DNA of 64,000 bases from NIOZ-UU13 sp964653075 (GTDB taxonomy: Bacteria; Planctomycetota; Phycisphaerae; Sedimentisphaerales; Anaerobacaceae), in assembly GCA_964653075.1 (NCBI GenBank), contig CAZZAX010000006.1, positions 36,843-100,842 on the forward strand, written 5' to 3'. Position numbers and translations under genes: made by a program. Positions 55,461-64,000 of the stretch are shown in pieces. The notes under the pieces were generated by a model, which saw only the letters and a list, made by a program, of their open reading frames with translations, was not told the DNA's origin and made no database searches. Numbering within the stretch: the first letter of the stretch is position 1; each line of letters starts with the position of its first letter.

Positions 55461-55518
55461 TCTAAAAGTAAGCAAAAGTTTCTAAAAGTGAACCAAAGTG
55501 CCTAAAGTGAGCTAAAGT
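55461..55518 (+). repeat. Degenerate copies of the same 10-bp repeat downstream
   Basis: CTAAAAGT, CTAAAGTG and GCTAAAGTT words recur right after the stop of the four-helix-bundle gene, so that gene is bracketed by the repeat. Confidence 0.7.
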
Positions 55519-55531
55519 TAAAAGGCACTTT

Positions 55532-57574
55532 TCAATCGCCAATCTCATCAGGATACTGAATCCCGGTATCCTTACCGGCTGCCAAGGCTCGATAAAAACT
55601 CCAGCCCAGGCCGCCGATAATGATTAAAAACACGACCGCAAGAATAATATAAGAAACGCCACTTAATGTATCGCGAATCGGAGCAGTAGTTACCTCAGCT
55701 TCCTCCGTCTTTGCCAGGCCGATAAGGATTATCGCAATTGATGCACTTGTGTCCATAGTAGCCATTATCCCCGCCCATCTTGCCAGCCAGGACGCCTGGC
55801 TCGTGGAAGTATGGTGTTTATCCAGAACATAGTTGCTCAACAGCATCGCAAAAATACCGCCAAACAACAACAGCCAGAGTATGACCTGTTTAATCGTCTC
55901 GGATATTGGAACAGTAAGCCAAAGAACGAGTAAAAATGCAATAACCGATGCCACAATAAATGCAATTGCACCCTCACGTCTTCCCCCAACGGTTAGGTTC
56001 TGCTCAGGCTGCTCCTGCTCTTCGATGTCTTTACGGCCCCTGGTCATACTGAAAACAACAGCCACAACAGGTACTAGCGCTACAATACTCAGACCAACGC
56101 AGTTTGGCAATATCCACTGGCCGTCAGGTGTTCTCAGGAATCCTTCACCAAAGATATCGTCAAAAAGCTGCCAAAAGAAAAGTGCGCCAAGGACAACTGG
56201 AATCACCAGGCGTATCAAATAATCCCACCACGGCCCCAGCCTCCAGTCGCTTCGGCTGTTGGCATGTCGCCGGAGCGTTTTGATGCGCCACAGCCAGCCC
56301 AAAACAACACATTCCAGCAAACCCATAAATGCTATGCCCCACGTGCCGTTGACAAATCCGTCAATGGTGCCAAGCCAGTTAAATCCTCCCTGTGTGATAT
56401 AAATCAGACCAAAAAGAAATCCCACGACACTCATAACCGGCAGAACAATGCTCCTGCGCCATCCGGTCTTATCGACAATACTGGCAAGAATAGATTCGGT
56501 CATCGAAAAGGCCGAGTCAACCCCCAACGTTACGAGTGCAAAGAAGAAAATAAAGCTGAACCATGCCGAATAGGGCAATTGCGCCAGTGCATACGGAAAT
56601 GCAACGAAAGACAATGAAGGACCCTCTTCCGCTACTGCTTCAACCGCAACCGGGTTGTCCCCGAGCTGTGTAATATATGCCATTCCCCCCAACGTCGCAA
56701 AAACTGCGAGTCCCGCTATAAAACTTGTCGCAAAGTCCGCAATACTTATGATGCCCGCGTTGTTATTGAGGTCGCTTTTCCTGTGAAGGAAGCTTGCGTA
56801 CGTAATCATAACACCGTAGGCAAGACTCAGTGAAAAGAAAACCTGACCGAACGCGTATCGCCACGTAATCGGCTTTGCCAGTTCAGACCAGACAGGGTCG
56901 AGATAGTACACCAGCCCCTGCATACTGCCTTCGAGAGTCAGGCCGCGTACCGTAAGGATAAGCAGCATCAGCCACGGCAGAGGAACGGTAAGCCAGACAA
57001 TCTTGCCAACAAGCTTAACTCCCCTGAATATACAAAAGTACATCGCCGCCCAGGTAATAATCAAAGGCCAGACAATGTTCAGGCGAACAGACCCAAGATT
57101 CGGCCCTTCGATCTTGCCAAGATATACCTCATTGAAAAAACGCTTGGCGTTCTCGACCCCTTCTATCCCCTCACCCGCCCAGGGCAGCTCCCCTCCGGTG
57201 AAAATCCCAACGATGCTGTACCACAAGAAACTGAAACAATACGCCAGAATCACCGGGTAATATGTGATTATTACAAAAGCAAGAATAATACCCCACCAGC
57301 CAACCATCTCAAAACGCCTGTGCCCGCGCTTAAACGCATCAGGCGCCGCCCTCTGGGTATAATGGCCGATACTGAACTCAAGAATCATAATGGGAATACC
57401 GACCAGGAACAGAGCGATAATATACGGAATCAGAAATGCCCCGCCACCATAGCTGTAAAGTTTATAAGGAAATCCCCATAGATTACCCAGCCCAACAGCC
57501 GAGCCGATCGCCGCCAGAATAAATCCGCCACGTGTCCCCCAGCTTTCTCTTTGCTCTTCTAAAAGTTCAGCCAT
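55532..57574 (-). CDS. Sodium-dependent neurotransmitter-symporter-family (NSS/SNF) transporter
   Basis: A 680-residue inner-membrane carrier with about twelve helices and a C-terminal extension. The N-terminus W-G-T-R-G-G-F-I-L-A-A-I-G-S-A-V-G-L-G-N-L-W (given in part) is the NSS signature holding sodium and substrate contacts in helix 1; F-F-S-L-S-L-A-Y-G and the helix 8 S-A-F-S-M-T-E also fit. The family imports amino acids with Na+. The C-terminal hydrophobic part is longer than in LeuT-like members. Confidence 0.93.
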   Translation of the reverse strand: MAELLEEQRESWGTRGGFILAAIGSAVGLGNLWGFPYKLYSYGGGAFLIPYIIALFLVGIPIMILEFSIGHYTQRAAPDAFKRGHRRFEMVGWWGIILAFVIITYYPVILAYCFSFLWYSIVGIFTGGELPWAGEGIEGVENAKRFFNEVYLGKIEGPNLGSVRLNIVWPLIITWAAMYFCIFRGVKLVGKIVWLTVPLPWLMLLILTVRGLTLEGSMQGLVYYLDPVWSELAKPITWRYAFGQVFFSLSLAYGVMITYASFLHRKSDLNNNAGIISIADFATSFIAGLAVFATLGGMAYITQLGDNPVAVEAVAEEGPSLSFVAFPYALAQLPYSAWFSFIFFFALVTLGVDSAFSMTESILASIVDKTGWRRSIVLPVMSVVGFLFGLIYITQGGFNWLGTIDGFVNGTWGIAFMGLLECVVLGWLWRIKTLRRHANSRSDWRLGPWWDYLIRLVIPVVLGALFFWQLFDDIFGEGFLRTPDGQWILPNCVGLSIVALVPVVAVVFSMTRGRKDIEEQEQPEQNLTVGGRREGAIAFIVASVIAFLLVLWLTVPISETIKQVILWLLLFGGIFAMLLSNYVLDKHHTSTSQASWLARWAGIMATMDTSASIAIILIGLAKTEEAEVTTAPIRDTLSGVSYIILAVVFLIIIGGLGWSFYRALAAGKDTGIQYPDEIGD

Positions 57575-57615
57575 TGCTGCCTGTATTCCCGCTTTCCCTG
57601 CTCGTTTTTGTGTCC

Positions 57616-58464
57616 TTACGCCTGTACGCTCTTGTGCTCTTTCGTCTTTACAGTTTTTTCTTCTTGTGTTTCTGTGCTCTTGTCTCTTATTCCGAGCAGC
57701 TCCAGCGTGTTACGTTCGATGATGCTTCGAATACTGCCGCGCGGAACCGTCGGCAGATTCGTATCAGCTAAAAGCATATTAAAACCAAGCAGCGCCTCAA
57801 TGCACTCTCCTGCGTTGCCCAACGGGAATCCACTACCGAACAGCAGTTTATCCATTACACTGCGCTCGTACGCCGCCACCACTGTATTGTAAGTTTGCCA
57901 GACATTGCTCGGCCTTATTGTCAAATCCGCATACACGTTCCTGTGCTTGGCCACCATCGATAATGTCTGCTCTATAAAAGGCATACCCATATTTCCGATG
58001 ATAATTTTCAAAGCTGGAAATTCCCGGGCAACCTCATCCAAAAGGTATGGCTGTGAATAGCTCAGAACTTCATCCGTACCAAGAGCACCATGGCCGTTAT
58101 GAAAGAAAACAGGAAGACCAAGCTCCTGTGCCGCTTCATAAAACCGCATCGCCCTGCTGTGAGAAGGATGTAAACCCTTTGCACAACAATGCAAAACCAC
58201 TCCCTGAAGTTCCAGTTTGTCCCTGATAGGTTTCAGCTTATTAACGCTGATTTTATCTTTTACTGGATCTATGACCGCAAAACCGACCATTTCCCCTTTA
58301 TGCTTGTTCACATACTCGGCCAATCCCTTATTGACCTCTTCGCTCGGCCCGTCTGAGGCGGCCAATACTATGCACCTGTCCACCGTCTCGGCAGCCGCTA
58401 AATGCTCAGACTTCTCAACATCATCTGCAGTACAATTTATATGTGTATGGCAGTCAACTATCAT
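57616..58464 (-). CDS. Amidohydrolase-2-family TIM-barrel metal hydrolase
   Basis: A 282-residue soluble protein starting I-V-D-C-H-T-H-I-N (metal-binding H-x-H), with V-F-F-H-N-G-H-G, I-I-I-G-N-M-G-M-P and L-L-F-G-S-G-F-P-L-G, which match the strand ends of amidohydrolase-2 enzymes. The usual second-metal-strand His in I-G-H reads I-G-N and the terminal G-S-D reads G-S-G, so some ligands differ. Substrate unknown; decarboxylases and lactonases belong here. The C-terminal 20 residues are a low-complexity Lys/Glu/Thr tail. Confidence 0.82.
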   Translation of the reverse strand: MIVDCHTHINCTADDVEKSEHLAAAETVDRCIVLAASDGPSEEVNKGLAEYVNKHKGEMVGFAVIDPVKDKISVNKLKPIRDKLELQGVVLHCCAKGLHPSHSRAMRFYEAAQELGLPVFFHNGHGALGTDEVLSYSQPYLLDEVAREFPALKIIIGNMGMPFIEQTLSMVAKHRNVYADLTIRPSNVWQTYNTVVAAYERSVMDKLLFGSGFPLGNAGECIEALLGFNMLLADTNLPTVPRGSIRSIIERNTLELLGIRDKSTETQEEKTVKTKEHKSVQA

Positions 58465-58677
58465 TTACCTGTGCCCTTAAGTATATTGAATTCAAATAAT
58501 TATCAATCAATAATCAATTAGATTGCTCTCGTCAAGGACAAATATTTATACTCCAATGAATAAATATCGGCACAATACCGCTTAAATCTTTGAGGGAATA
58601 CCTGCCTGTTTTTACCGGAAAGCCGGCCCAGGAAGGAAAAAACAGAATCACCCTCAACCAAAATACACATTCATTAT

Positions 58678-61584
58678 CTATTTTAGTGCCTCAAGATTTC
58701 TTTGTACGACCTTACTTTTCGGATGCTCCGGCCCCAGACTTTCCTCAAGGATTTGAAGGGCCCGGCGCATCAAAGGCCTGGCTTTTCTAACGTGCTTCGT
58801 GTCCTTAAGAAGCTCAGCCAGATTGTTCAGGTCAAAAGCGACATTCGGATGGTCGGGTCCAAACAATCCCTCGTCAATCTCAAGCGCATGATGCATTAAA
58901 GACCCGGCCTCCTTAAAGCGGTTTGTCGCCTTCAGCAAATGTGCAAGATTGTTCAGTGCCGCTGCATAACTGCCCGGCGGCTCACCTTCGTGGTTTTCCA
59001 GTATTTTTACAGCCCTTCGCATCAAAGGCTCAGCTTGCTCAAGGCGGTTTGTACCTTCGAGCAGCCCCGCCAGATTGTTAAGGCGAATAGCAACTTTGGG
59101 ATGGTTGGGACCGGACAATTTTTCATCAATCTCCAGCGCACGGCGCATTAAAGACTCAGCCTCCTGGAAACGCTTCGTCGCCATGAGTAACTGGGCCAGA
59201 TTGTTCAGACGAACAGCAACTGCCGGATGGTTCTGTCCAAAAGATTTCTCATCTATCTCTAATGCACGACGCATCAAGGGCCCAGCCTCCCTCAAGCGGT
59301 TCATCATCTTAAGTAATTGCCCCAGGCTATTCAGGCCGACAGAAATCTGGTGATGGTCGGGACCGAACGTCCTCTCATTAATCGCCAGCGACAATCTAAT
59401 CAAAGGTTCGGCCTCTTTTAAACGGTTCATCTCCATAAGCAATTGCGCAAGATTATTAAGGCGAACAGCAACTTTAGGATGGTCCACACCTAAGTTTTTT
59501 TTATCAATCTCCAGAGCCCGACGCATTAAGGACTCGGCCTGTTTTAAGCGATTCGTTGTTTTTAATAATTGTGCCAGGTTATTCAGTGCCGCAGAATAAT
59601 TCTCAAGCCGTTCACCTCCGTTTCTGTCCAGAATCCCAATACTCCTGCGCAACAAAGACTCGGCCTGCACTAATTGGTTTGTAGCCATCTTCAATTCCGC
59701 AAGGTTATTCAGGCGAACAACAACTTCGGGATGCTCCGGCCCGAACCATTTCTCATCGACCTCCAAAGCCCGCTGCTTTAAAAACTCAGCTTGCTCGAAA
59801 CGCCTCATACCTTCAAGTAACCGGGCCAGATTATTCAGGCGAACAGCAACTTTGGAATGTTCCGGACCGAACCATTTTTCATCAATCTCCAGCGCCCACA
59901 GATATAACAGTTCGGCCTCTGAAAAGCGCCCCCGGCTTTTCAGATACAGACCCAATTCATCCATTAATCGGCTTGTCGGCTCGGGGATGTCAAAGTCATC
60001 GGCACGACTCACCAGAACTCTTATGTGAGATTCTATGCTGTCCCAGAGAGCCCGGCATCGAACATCATCAGGCCGGGGAACATTACAAATATAATCGTTA
60101 ATTAAATGCAGCGCCGACTCAACCCAGGCTTTACGCTTATCCTTAGCAATACCACCTATAATACATTCCTGAACCATCCGGTGAATTGTAAAGCTCTCAT
60201 CCTTAAGAGTCATCACAGACCAGTCAGCCAATTCCGAAAGCAAGCCGCTGACATCTAATGTGTCCTCACCGCCGCCGGTTTGAGATTCGGCTCGCATCTC
60301 CCGGGGTAACAGCCATACCGCCTCGCTAATCTTCTCCGGCTGCCTTTCAAAAATTGCCACAGGTATCGGCTCAGGCGAAAAGAAGCCGGCTAACCGCAGA
60401 ATACTAAGCTCCTTCGGACCAAGCATCTCTTCAATCATTCGCAAGGTTGTCAGAACCGCCGGGGGATAATTCATGAAATCTCCTTTACGCCGCGAAAGAG
60501 CTTTCTTTCCGGACTTTTCAAAATCCTCCAAGAAAGCAACGAACCCTATGTGACATCGATTAATATAACAGGCGGCTTGCTCTAACGCCACAGGATGTCC
60601 GTTAAGCTTGTGAGCAACCTCGCCGGAAAATCCTATGTCATCACCCAGCATCTTCCGCTCACCTTCGGTTCTCTCCAACAGATACGCTACTGCGTCCGCT
60701 TCATTCAAGCCATTTATCTTTAAACCTGCCATCTCGCCCGGCCAGTCCGGCCTGCAGGAAGTGACAAGCACATGTCCACTTCTCAGCCGTGGAAAAACCT
60801 CTTCAGACAATCGTTTGGCCATACCTTTCGAGCCCAAATTATCGAGTATTAAAAGCCAATCCGTGTGCTTCTCAAGCTCCCGCAATACAGCCTCTATAAT
60901 GACAGGCTGCTCCGTGATGTTATGTTCCGGAAGGTTCAACAAATGTCCGTCTGCAAGGCCGGCCAGATTCCTGCTCAGACTGCCCTGAGTATCTGCAAGC
61001 ACGAAAAATACTCCCCAGTATCTCCCGGCCTTCATTGCCCGCCAGCCGTATTCCACCACCAGACGAGTCTTCCCCACACCACCCGCTTTATATGCCCCCT
61101 CAATTTGAGTAATTGCCACTGCTCTTGCCGACTCAAGCTCAGAACGCAACTTCTCCACGACATTCTCTCGCCCTTTGAATAACTTACCTATCGATGGATA
61201 GGGAAGGTTTTGGACAAACATACCCTCAACACCCATATGCTCAACGGCACTTGTGAGTCTTTCAGAAATCTCCGCATTTTCAGGGTCTTCCATGAGGGCT
61301 GCTATTTTGCCCATCTCAACTCTTATCTCCTCTCTAAGAGCATCCCCCTTCTCCAGTTCGACTATAATATCAATGAACCGGACATCCTGTCCTTTAAGCT
61401 CCTCCAAAACTCCTGACAAAGCCGAGCGCAGCTTCGCTGTCTCTCTTTTGGCCGCCTCACCGCTAAAAGTTCTGCAAATGACCTGTTCCAGGAGTGCCCC
61501 CCCAAACGGGATGGATTCAATTGCTCCTCTCGACAAGTTTTTCATGAAGTTCCTGGCAATGACTGGGCCTTTATTATCGGTCAT
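58678..61584 (-). CDS. STAND NTPase with ten C-terminal TPR (kinesin-light-chain-type) repeats
   Basis: A 968-residue cytosolic protein. Residues 1-150 are helical with no known effector domain. An NB-ARC-like NTPase follows with P-loop G-A-Y-K-A-G-G-V-G-K-T-R and Walker B W-L-L-I-L-D-N-L, then G-H-V-L-V-T-S-C-R sensor and a winged-helix-like region. From about 550 there are ten 42-residue repeats of the A-E-x-L-M-R-R-A-L-E-I-D-E-K-x-x-G-P-x-H-P-x-V-A-x-R-L-N-N-L-A type. STAND proteins switch on ligand binding to the repeats; some act in antiviral defence. No defence genes are next to it. Confidence 0.88.
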   Translation of the reverse strand: MTDNKGPVIARNFMKNLSRGAIESIPFGGALLEQVICRTFSGEAAKRETAKLRSALSGVLEELKGQDVRFIDIIVELEKGDALREEIRVEMGKIAALMEDPENAEISERLTSAVEHMGVEGMFVQNLPYPSIGKLFKGRENVVEKLRSELESARAVAITQIEGAYKAGGVGKTRLVVEYGWRAMKAGRYWGVFFVLADTQGSLSRNLAGLADGHLLNLPEHNITEQPVIIEAVLRELEKHTDWLLILDNLGSKGMAKRLSEEVFPRLRSGHVLVTSCRPDWPGEMAGLKINGLNEADAVAYLLERTEGERKMLGDDIGFSGEVAHKLNGHPVALEQAACYINRCHIGFVAFLEDFEKSGKKALSRRKGDFMNYPPAVLTTLRMIEEMLGPKELSILRLAGFFSPEPIPVAIFERQPEKISEAVWLLPREMRAESQTGGGEDTLDVSGLLSELADWSVMTLKDESFTIHRMVQECIIGGIAKDKRKAWVESALHLINDYICNVPRPDDVRCRALWDSIESHIRVLVSRADDFDIPEPTSRLMDELGLYLKSRGRFSEAELLYLWALEIDEKWFGPEHSKVAVRLNNLARLLEGMRRFEQAEFLKQRALEVDEKWFGPEHPEVVVRLNNLAELKMATNQLVQAESLLRRSIGILDRNGGERLENYSAALNNLAQLLKTTNRLKQAESLMRRALEIDKKNLGVDHPKVAVRLNNLAQLLMEMNRLKEAEPLIRLSLAINERTFGPDHHQISVGLNSLGQLLKMMNRLREAGPLMRRALEIDEKSFGQNHPAVAVRLNNLAQLLMATKRFQEAESLMRRALEIDEKLSGPNHPKVAIRLNNLAGLLEGTNRLEQAEPLMRRAVKILENHEGEPPGSYAAALNNLAHLLKATNRFKEAGSLMHHALEIDEGLFGPDHPNVAFDLNNLAELLKDTKHVRKARPLMRRALQILEESLGPEHPKSKVVQRNLEALK

Positions 61585-62004
61585 GCGCTGTTCTTCCCTT
61601 TTTCGAGATTAGCGTAATATAGCACTTTAGTTGACAAATTATAGTTTTTCCGGGCAATGCTTCAAGGTTTGTCTTCAATTATCTAACGAAATTACAAATT
61701 CACCATCCATAGCCAATCCTATACTCTGAAGTCTGTCCAAAGGACCAACATCGCAAATTTTATATTAGATATTCACTTCTTGACGTCACGTCCCCGGCAA
61801 TATAAAATCACAATCGGTTACTTTGTCAGTAACGAGAACCGCGAAAAAAACAAAAATTGTAAAACAGGAAGATTTTGCATTTTAAATTTTGAATTTTTCT
61901 ATATTGTTCTGCGTCTTAATAGTAGAATTATTCGGTTAATATCATAGATTATAAATACTGATTTCGCAAAGCTGGCAAAAGAAATTTGTCATGGATATGT
62001 AGCT
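61585..62004. other. Divergent intergenic gap
   Basis: A+T-rich space between the STAND gene (minus) and the zinc-ribbon gene (plus), with no gene-like frame; both promoters are expected here. ATATTAGATATT-type words occur but no motif stands out. Confidence 0.45.
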
Positions 62005-62403
62005 ATGGATTGTCCGGTTTGCAAAAATGCGATGATTACCCTCGAACTCCGGGAGGTCGAAATCGACTACTGCACCGACTGCGGCGGCATCTGGCTCGAC
62101 GCCGGTGAGCTTGAGCTCCTTCTCGGCGAGCCGCAAAAGGCAACAAGGCTGCTCAACTCATTCAAAATCGATTCCAGGTCCACCGAAAAAATAAGAAAAT
62201 GCCCCATTTGCAGCAAAAAAATGCAAAAGGTCATCGTAGGCCCTTCAAAACCCACACTGCTCATCGACAAGTGCCGCAAAGCTGATGGTCTTTGGTTCGA
62301 TAAAGGTGAGCTGCATGATATTTTCGAAAGAGCACATTTAGACAAAGACAATAAAATTCAAAAACTCCTGACCGATATGTTCGGCCATAATCAGACGGAT
62401 TAA
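62005..62403 (+). CDS. zf-TFIIB-type zinc-ribbon protein, two units
   Basis: A 132-residue protein with two related zinc-ribbon units: C-P-V-C ... Y-C-T-D-C-G-G-I-W-L-D-A-G-E-L and C-P-I-C ... K-C-R-K-A-D-G-L-W-F-D-K-G-E-L. The second unit has lost its fourth Cys (C-x-x-A). The family binds zinc and possibly nucleic acid; its role is unknown. It lies 16 bases before the sialidase gene. Confidence 0.85.
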   Translation: MDCPVCKNAMITLELREVEIDYCTDCGGIWLDAGELELLLGEPQKATRLLNSFKIDSRSTEKIRKCPICSKKMQKVIVGPSKPTLLIDKCRKADGLWFDKGELHDIFERAHLDKDNKIQKLLTDMFGHNQTD

Positions 62404-62419
62404 ATTTAAGGAAACAACT

Positions 62420-63649
62420 GTGAAAGGACCGGCACTACGACTGGTTTGTATCTTATTGCTCGCCTGCATTGCCTCCGGCGTTCTGGCGGGACCCGAAGGA
62501 TTAACGTCACCTCAACAACCGCAAAATACCGACGTCTTCGTCAGCGGCAGGGACGGCTATCATACCTATCGCATTCCCGCCCTTCTGACCACGAAAAATG
62601 GAACGCTGCTGGCATTTTGCGAAGGACGTAAAACAGGCAGGTCAGACAGCGGCGATATAGACCTGCTTGTCAAACGTTCCGAGGATTTTGGAAAGACCTG
62701 GAGCAGCCAAGAGATAGTATGGGATGATAGAGAAAATACCTGCGGCAATCCCTGTCCCGTCGTGGACCGCCGGACCGGCACCATCTGGCTGCTGATGACA
62801 TGGAACCGCGGCGACGACCGCGAAGGGGAAATTAAGAAAAACACAAGCAGGGACACACGCCGAGTCTGGGTAAGCCGAAGCAAAAACGATGGCCTGACAT
62901 GGTCAAAACCCGTAGAGATAACCGCAACAGCCAAACGACCCGAATGGCGATGGTACGCCACCGGCCCGGGCGTGGGTATCCAGTTGCAAAAAGGCCCCTG
63001 GAAAGGGCGGATGGTCATACCCTGCGACCACAGCGTCGTCTCTGCCGATGACCCGGACGGATACAACTCACACGTCATTATCAGCGATGACCACGGCAAA
63101 ACATGGTATATCGGGGGCGTTATCAGTCCGAAAGTCAACGAATGCCAGGTAGTCGAGCTGGACAACGGCACGCTGATGCTCAACATGCGCAACTACGACC
63201 GTTCGAAAACCACACGGGCCATCGCTGCCAGTACCGACGGCGGTATGACCTTCTCGAAAGTTACTCATGACCCTGTGTTGGTCGAACCAATCTGTCAGGC
63301 AAGCTTTCTGCGCTATACTCTTCGTTCGACGCACGGCAGGAACCACCTGCTGTTTTCTAACCCGGCACATGCCCAAAGAGGTAACAGACGGGACATGACA
63401 GTCCGCCTGAGCTATGATGAGGGCAGGTCATGGCCGGTCTCAAAAGTGCTTTATGCCGGCCCATCAGCCTACTCCTGCCTGGCGATACTCCCGGATGGTA
63501 ACATCGCCTGCTTATACGAGGCCGGCCAAAAGAGCCCTTACGAGAAAATTATATTGACCAGTTTTACTCTCGACTGGCTCACCGGCAAACTGGGAAAAAA
63601 CTTCCAACTCGAAAAAGAAATTGAGTATAATATCGCGGTAAAAAAATAA
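62420..63649 (+). CDS. Secreted sialidase (GH33 exo-alpha-sialidase)
   Basis: A 409-residue six-bladed beta-propeller enzyme. After a signal peptide the Arg-triad motif Y-R-I-P (Y50-P53) appears, with five Asp-box words: S-E-D-F-G-K-T-W, S-K-N-D-G-L-T-W, S-D-D-H-G-K-T-W, S-T-D-G-G-M-T-F and S-Y-D-E-G-R-S-W. It would release terminal sialic acids from glycans outside the cytosol. The start is GTG with AAGGAA six bases upstream; no ATG precedes the signal peptide. Confidence 0.93.
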   Translation: MKGPALRLVCILLLACIASGVLAGPEGLTSPQQPQNTDVFVSGRDGYHTYRIPALLTTKNGTLLAFCEGRKTGRSDSGDIDLLVKRSEDFGKTWSSQEIVWDDRENTCGNPCPVVDRRTGTIWLLMTWNRGDDREGEIKKNTSRDTRRVWVSRSKNDGLTWSKPVEITATAKRPEWRWYATGPGVGIQLQKGPWKGRMVIPCDHSVVSADDPDGYNSHVIISDDHGKTWYIGGVISPKVNECQVVELDNGTLMLNMRNYDRSKTTRAIAASTDGGMTFSKVTHDPVLVEPICQASFLRYTLRSTHGRNHLLFSNPAHAQRGNRRDMTVRLSYDEGRSWPVSKVLYAGPSAYSCLAILPDGNIACLYEAGQKSPYEKIILTSFTLDWLTGKLGKNFQLEKEIEYNIAVKK

Positions 63650-63678
63650 CAAAACGCATTTAATGAAAGGAGAAAATC

Positions 63679-63762
63679 ATGGGAACCTGGAGCATTGTAT
63701 TACTCATCGCCGCTGTTGTTATTCTTGTCGTGGCATTTGTAATGAAGAAATTGAAATCATAA
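63679..63762 (+). CDS. 27-residue membrane micropeptide
   Basis: AAAGGAG seven bases before ATG 63679 opens a 27-codon frame: M-G-T-W then one hydrophobic helix and the basic end M-K-K-L-K-S. It fills the space between the sialidase and lemA with its own strong ribosome site. A regulatory leader peptide or small membrane subunit is possible; I know no family. Confidence 0.65.
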   Translation: MGTWSIVLLIAAVVILVVAFVMKKLKS

Positions 63763-63798
63763 AACAGGCTAAGCACCTTCAATAAAAGGAGAGAACCT

Positions 63799-64000
63799 AT
63801 GTCAACTCCGCTCATTATTCTTATCCTGGTCTTGCTTGTTGGTCCGGCTTTACTCATTATTTTTGCCATCGGAATCTACAACGCTTTAATTCGCCTTCGA
63901 AATCAGGTCGAAAATGCCTGGTCTCAGATTGACGTCCAGCTAAAACGCCGGCACGATTTGATTCCCAATCTTGTCGAAACCGCAAAAGGCTATATGAAGC
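63799..64000 (+). CDS. lemA: LemA-family protein, 3' partial
   Basis: 67 residues to the window edge. An N-terminal helix is followed by I-G-I-Y-N-A-L-I-R-L-R-N-Q-V-E-N-A-W-S-Q-I-D-V-Q-L-K-R-R-H-D-L-I-P-N-L-V-E (given in part), the LemA signature. AAAGGAG eight bases before the ATG. LemA proteins are membrane-anchored helical bundles, often beside membrane proteases; function unsettled. Confidence 0.92.
   Translation, partial: MSTPLIILILVLLVGPALLIIFAIGIYNALIRLRNQVENAWSQIDVQLKRRHDLIPNLVETAKGYMK

Overview
The window looks like a chromosomal segment of an uncultured Gram-negative bacterium, most likely a planctomycete of the Phycisphaerae/Sedimentisphaerales type. The grounds are a Kdo transferase (LPS outer membrane), a complete type II secretion (T2SS) operon with a fused PilM-PilN protein, a secreted protease ending in a planctomycete-style dockerin module, and an A+T-rich repeat whose minus-strand translation is rich in Lys-Pro-Asn-Gln-Thr-Gln words. 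The taxonomy is inference; there is no rRNA in the window and I saw no tRNA.

Layout. 0-4 kb: the 3' part of a giant secreted RTX-repeat/LamG-like/zinc-metallopeptidase protein. 4-5 kb: a non-coding stretch with a terminator-like hairpin and a decayed carbamoyltransferase fragment. 5-11.5 kb: sulfate uptake and activation (SLC13 permease, receiver protein, fused ATP sulfurylase/APS kinase, CysQ phosphatase), then VanZ-like and small membrane proteins. 11.7-14 kb: A+T-rich surface-sugar genes (UDP-galactopyranose mutase, family 2 glycosyltransferase). 14-18 kb, minus strand: carbamoyltransferase, SxtJ-like protein, DUF5989 protein, and an SGNH hydrolase gene broken by two in-frame stops.

18.3-34.2 kb, minus strand: T2SS operon in the order GspC-D-E-F-G-H-I-J-K-PilMN(GspL)-GspM. 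It is preceded by a CPBP-family intramembrane protease, a large secreted protein ending in poly-Gly, one Cys, a transmembrane helix and a basic tail, a second GspC, and the remnant of a second CPBP gene. This set resembles the myxosortase logic (T2SS export, then C-terminal processing at a Cys motif by a CPBP protease) and is the best candidate for a little-described system here.

34.7-50.5 kb: lipoproteins, a heparinase II/III-like protein, a two-Asp retropepsin-like protease with dockerin, WaaA, a homocysteine methyltransferase-like enzyme, ComEA-like and GH10-like proteins, a Tat-type TIM-barrel protein, a peptidoglycan amidase, and an anti-sigma kinase with its STAS antagonist. 50.5-55.5 kb: a repeat-rich accessory island with a REP-associated transposase bounded by inverted repeats, orphan genes between 50-bp direct repeats, a MITE-like inverted repeat, MazG-like protein, and a four-helix-bundle gene between 10-bp tandem repeats. 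55.5-64 kb: sodium-dependent transporter, amidohydrolase, STAND-TPR protein, zinc-ribbon protein, sialidase, a micro-membrane protein and the start of LemA.

Together the genes describe a cell that builds a modified polysaccharide envelope and exports degradative proteins through T2SS to the surface or medium.
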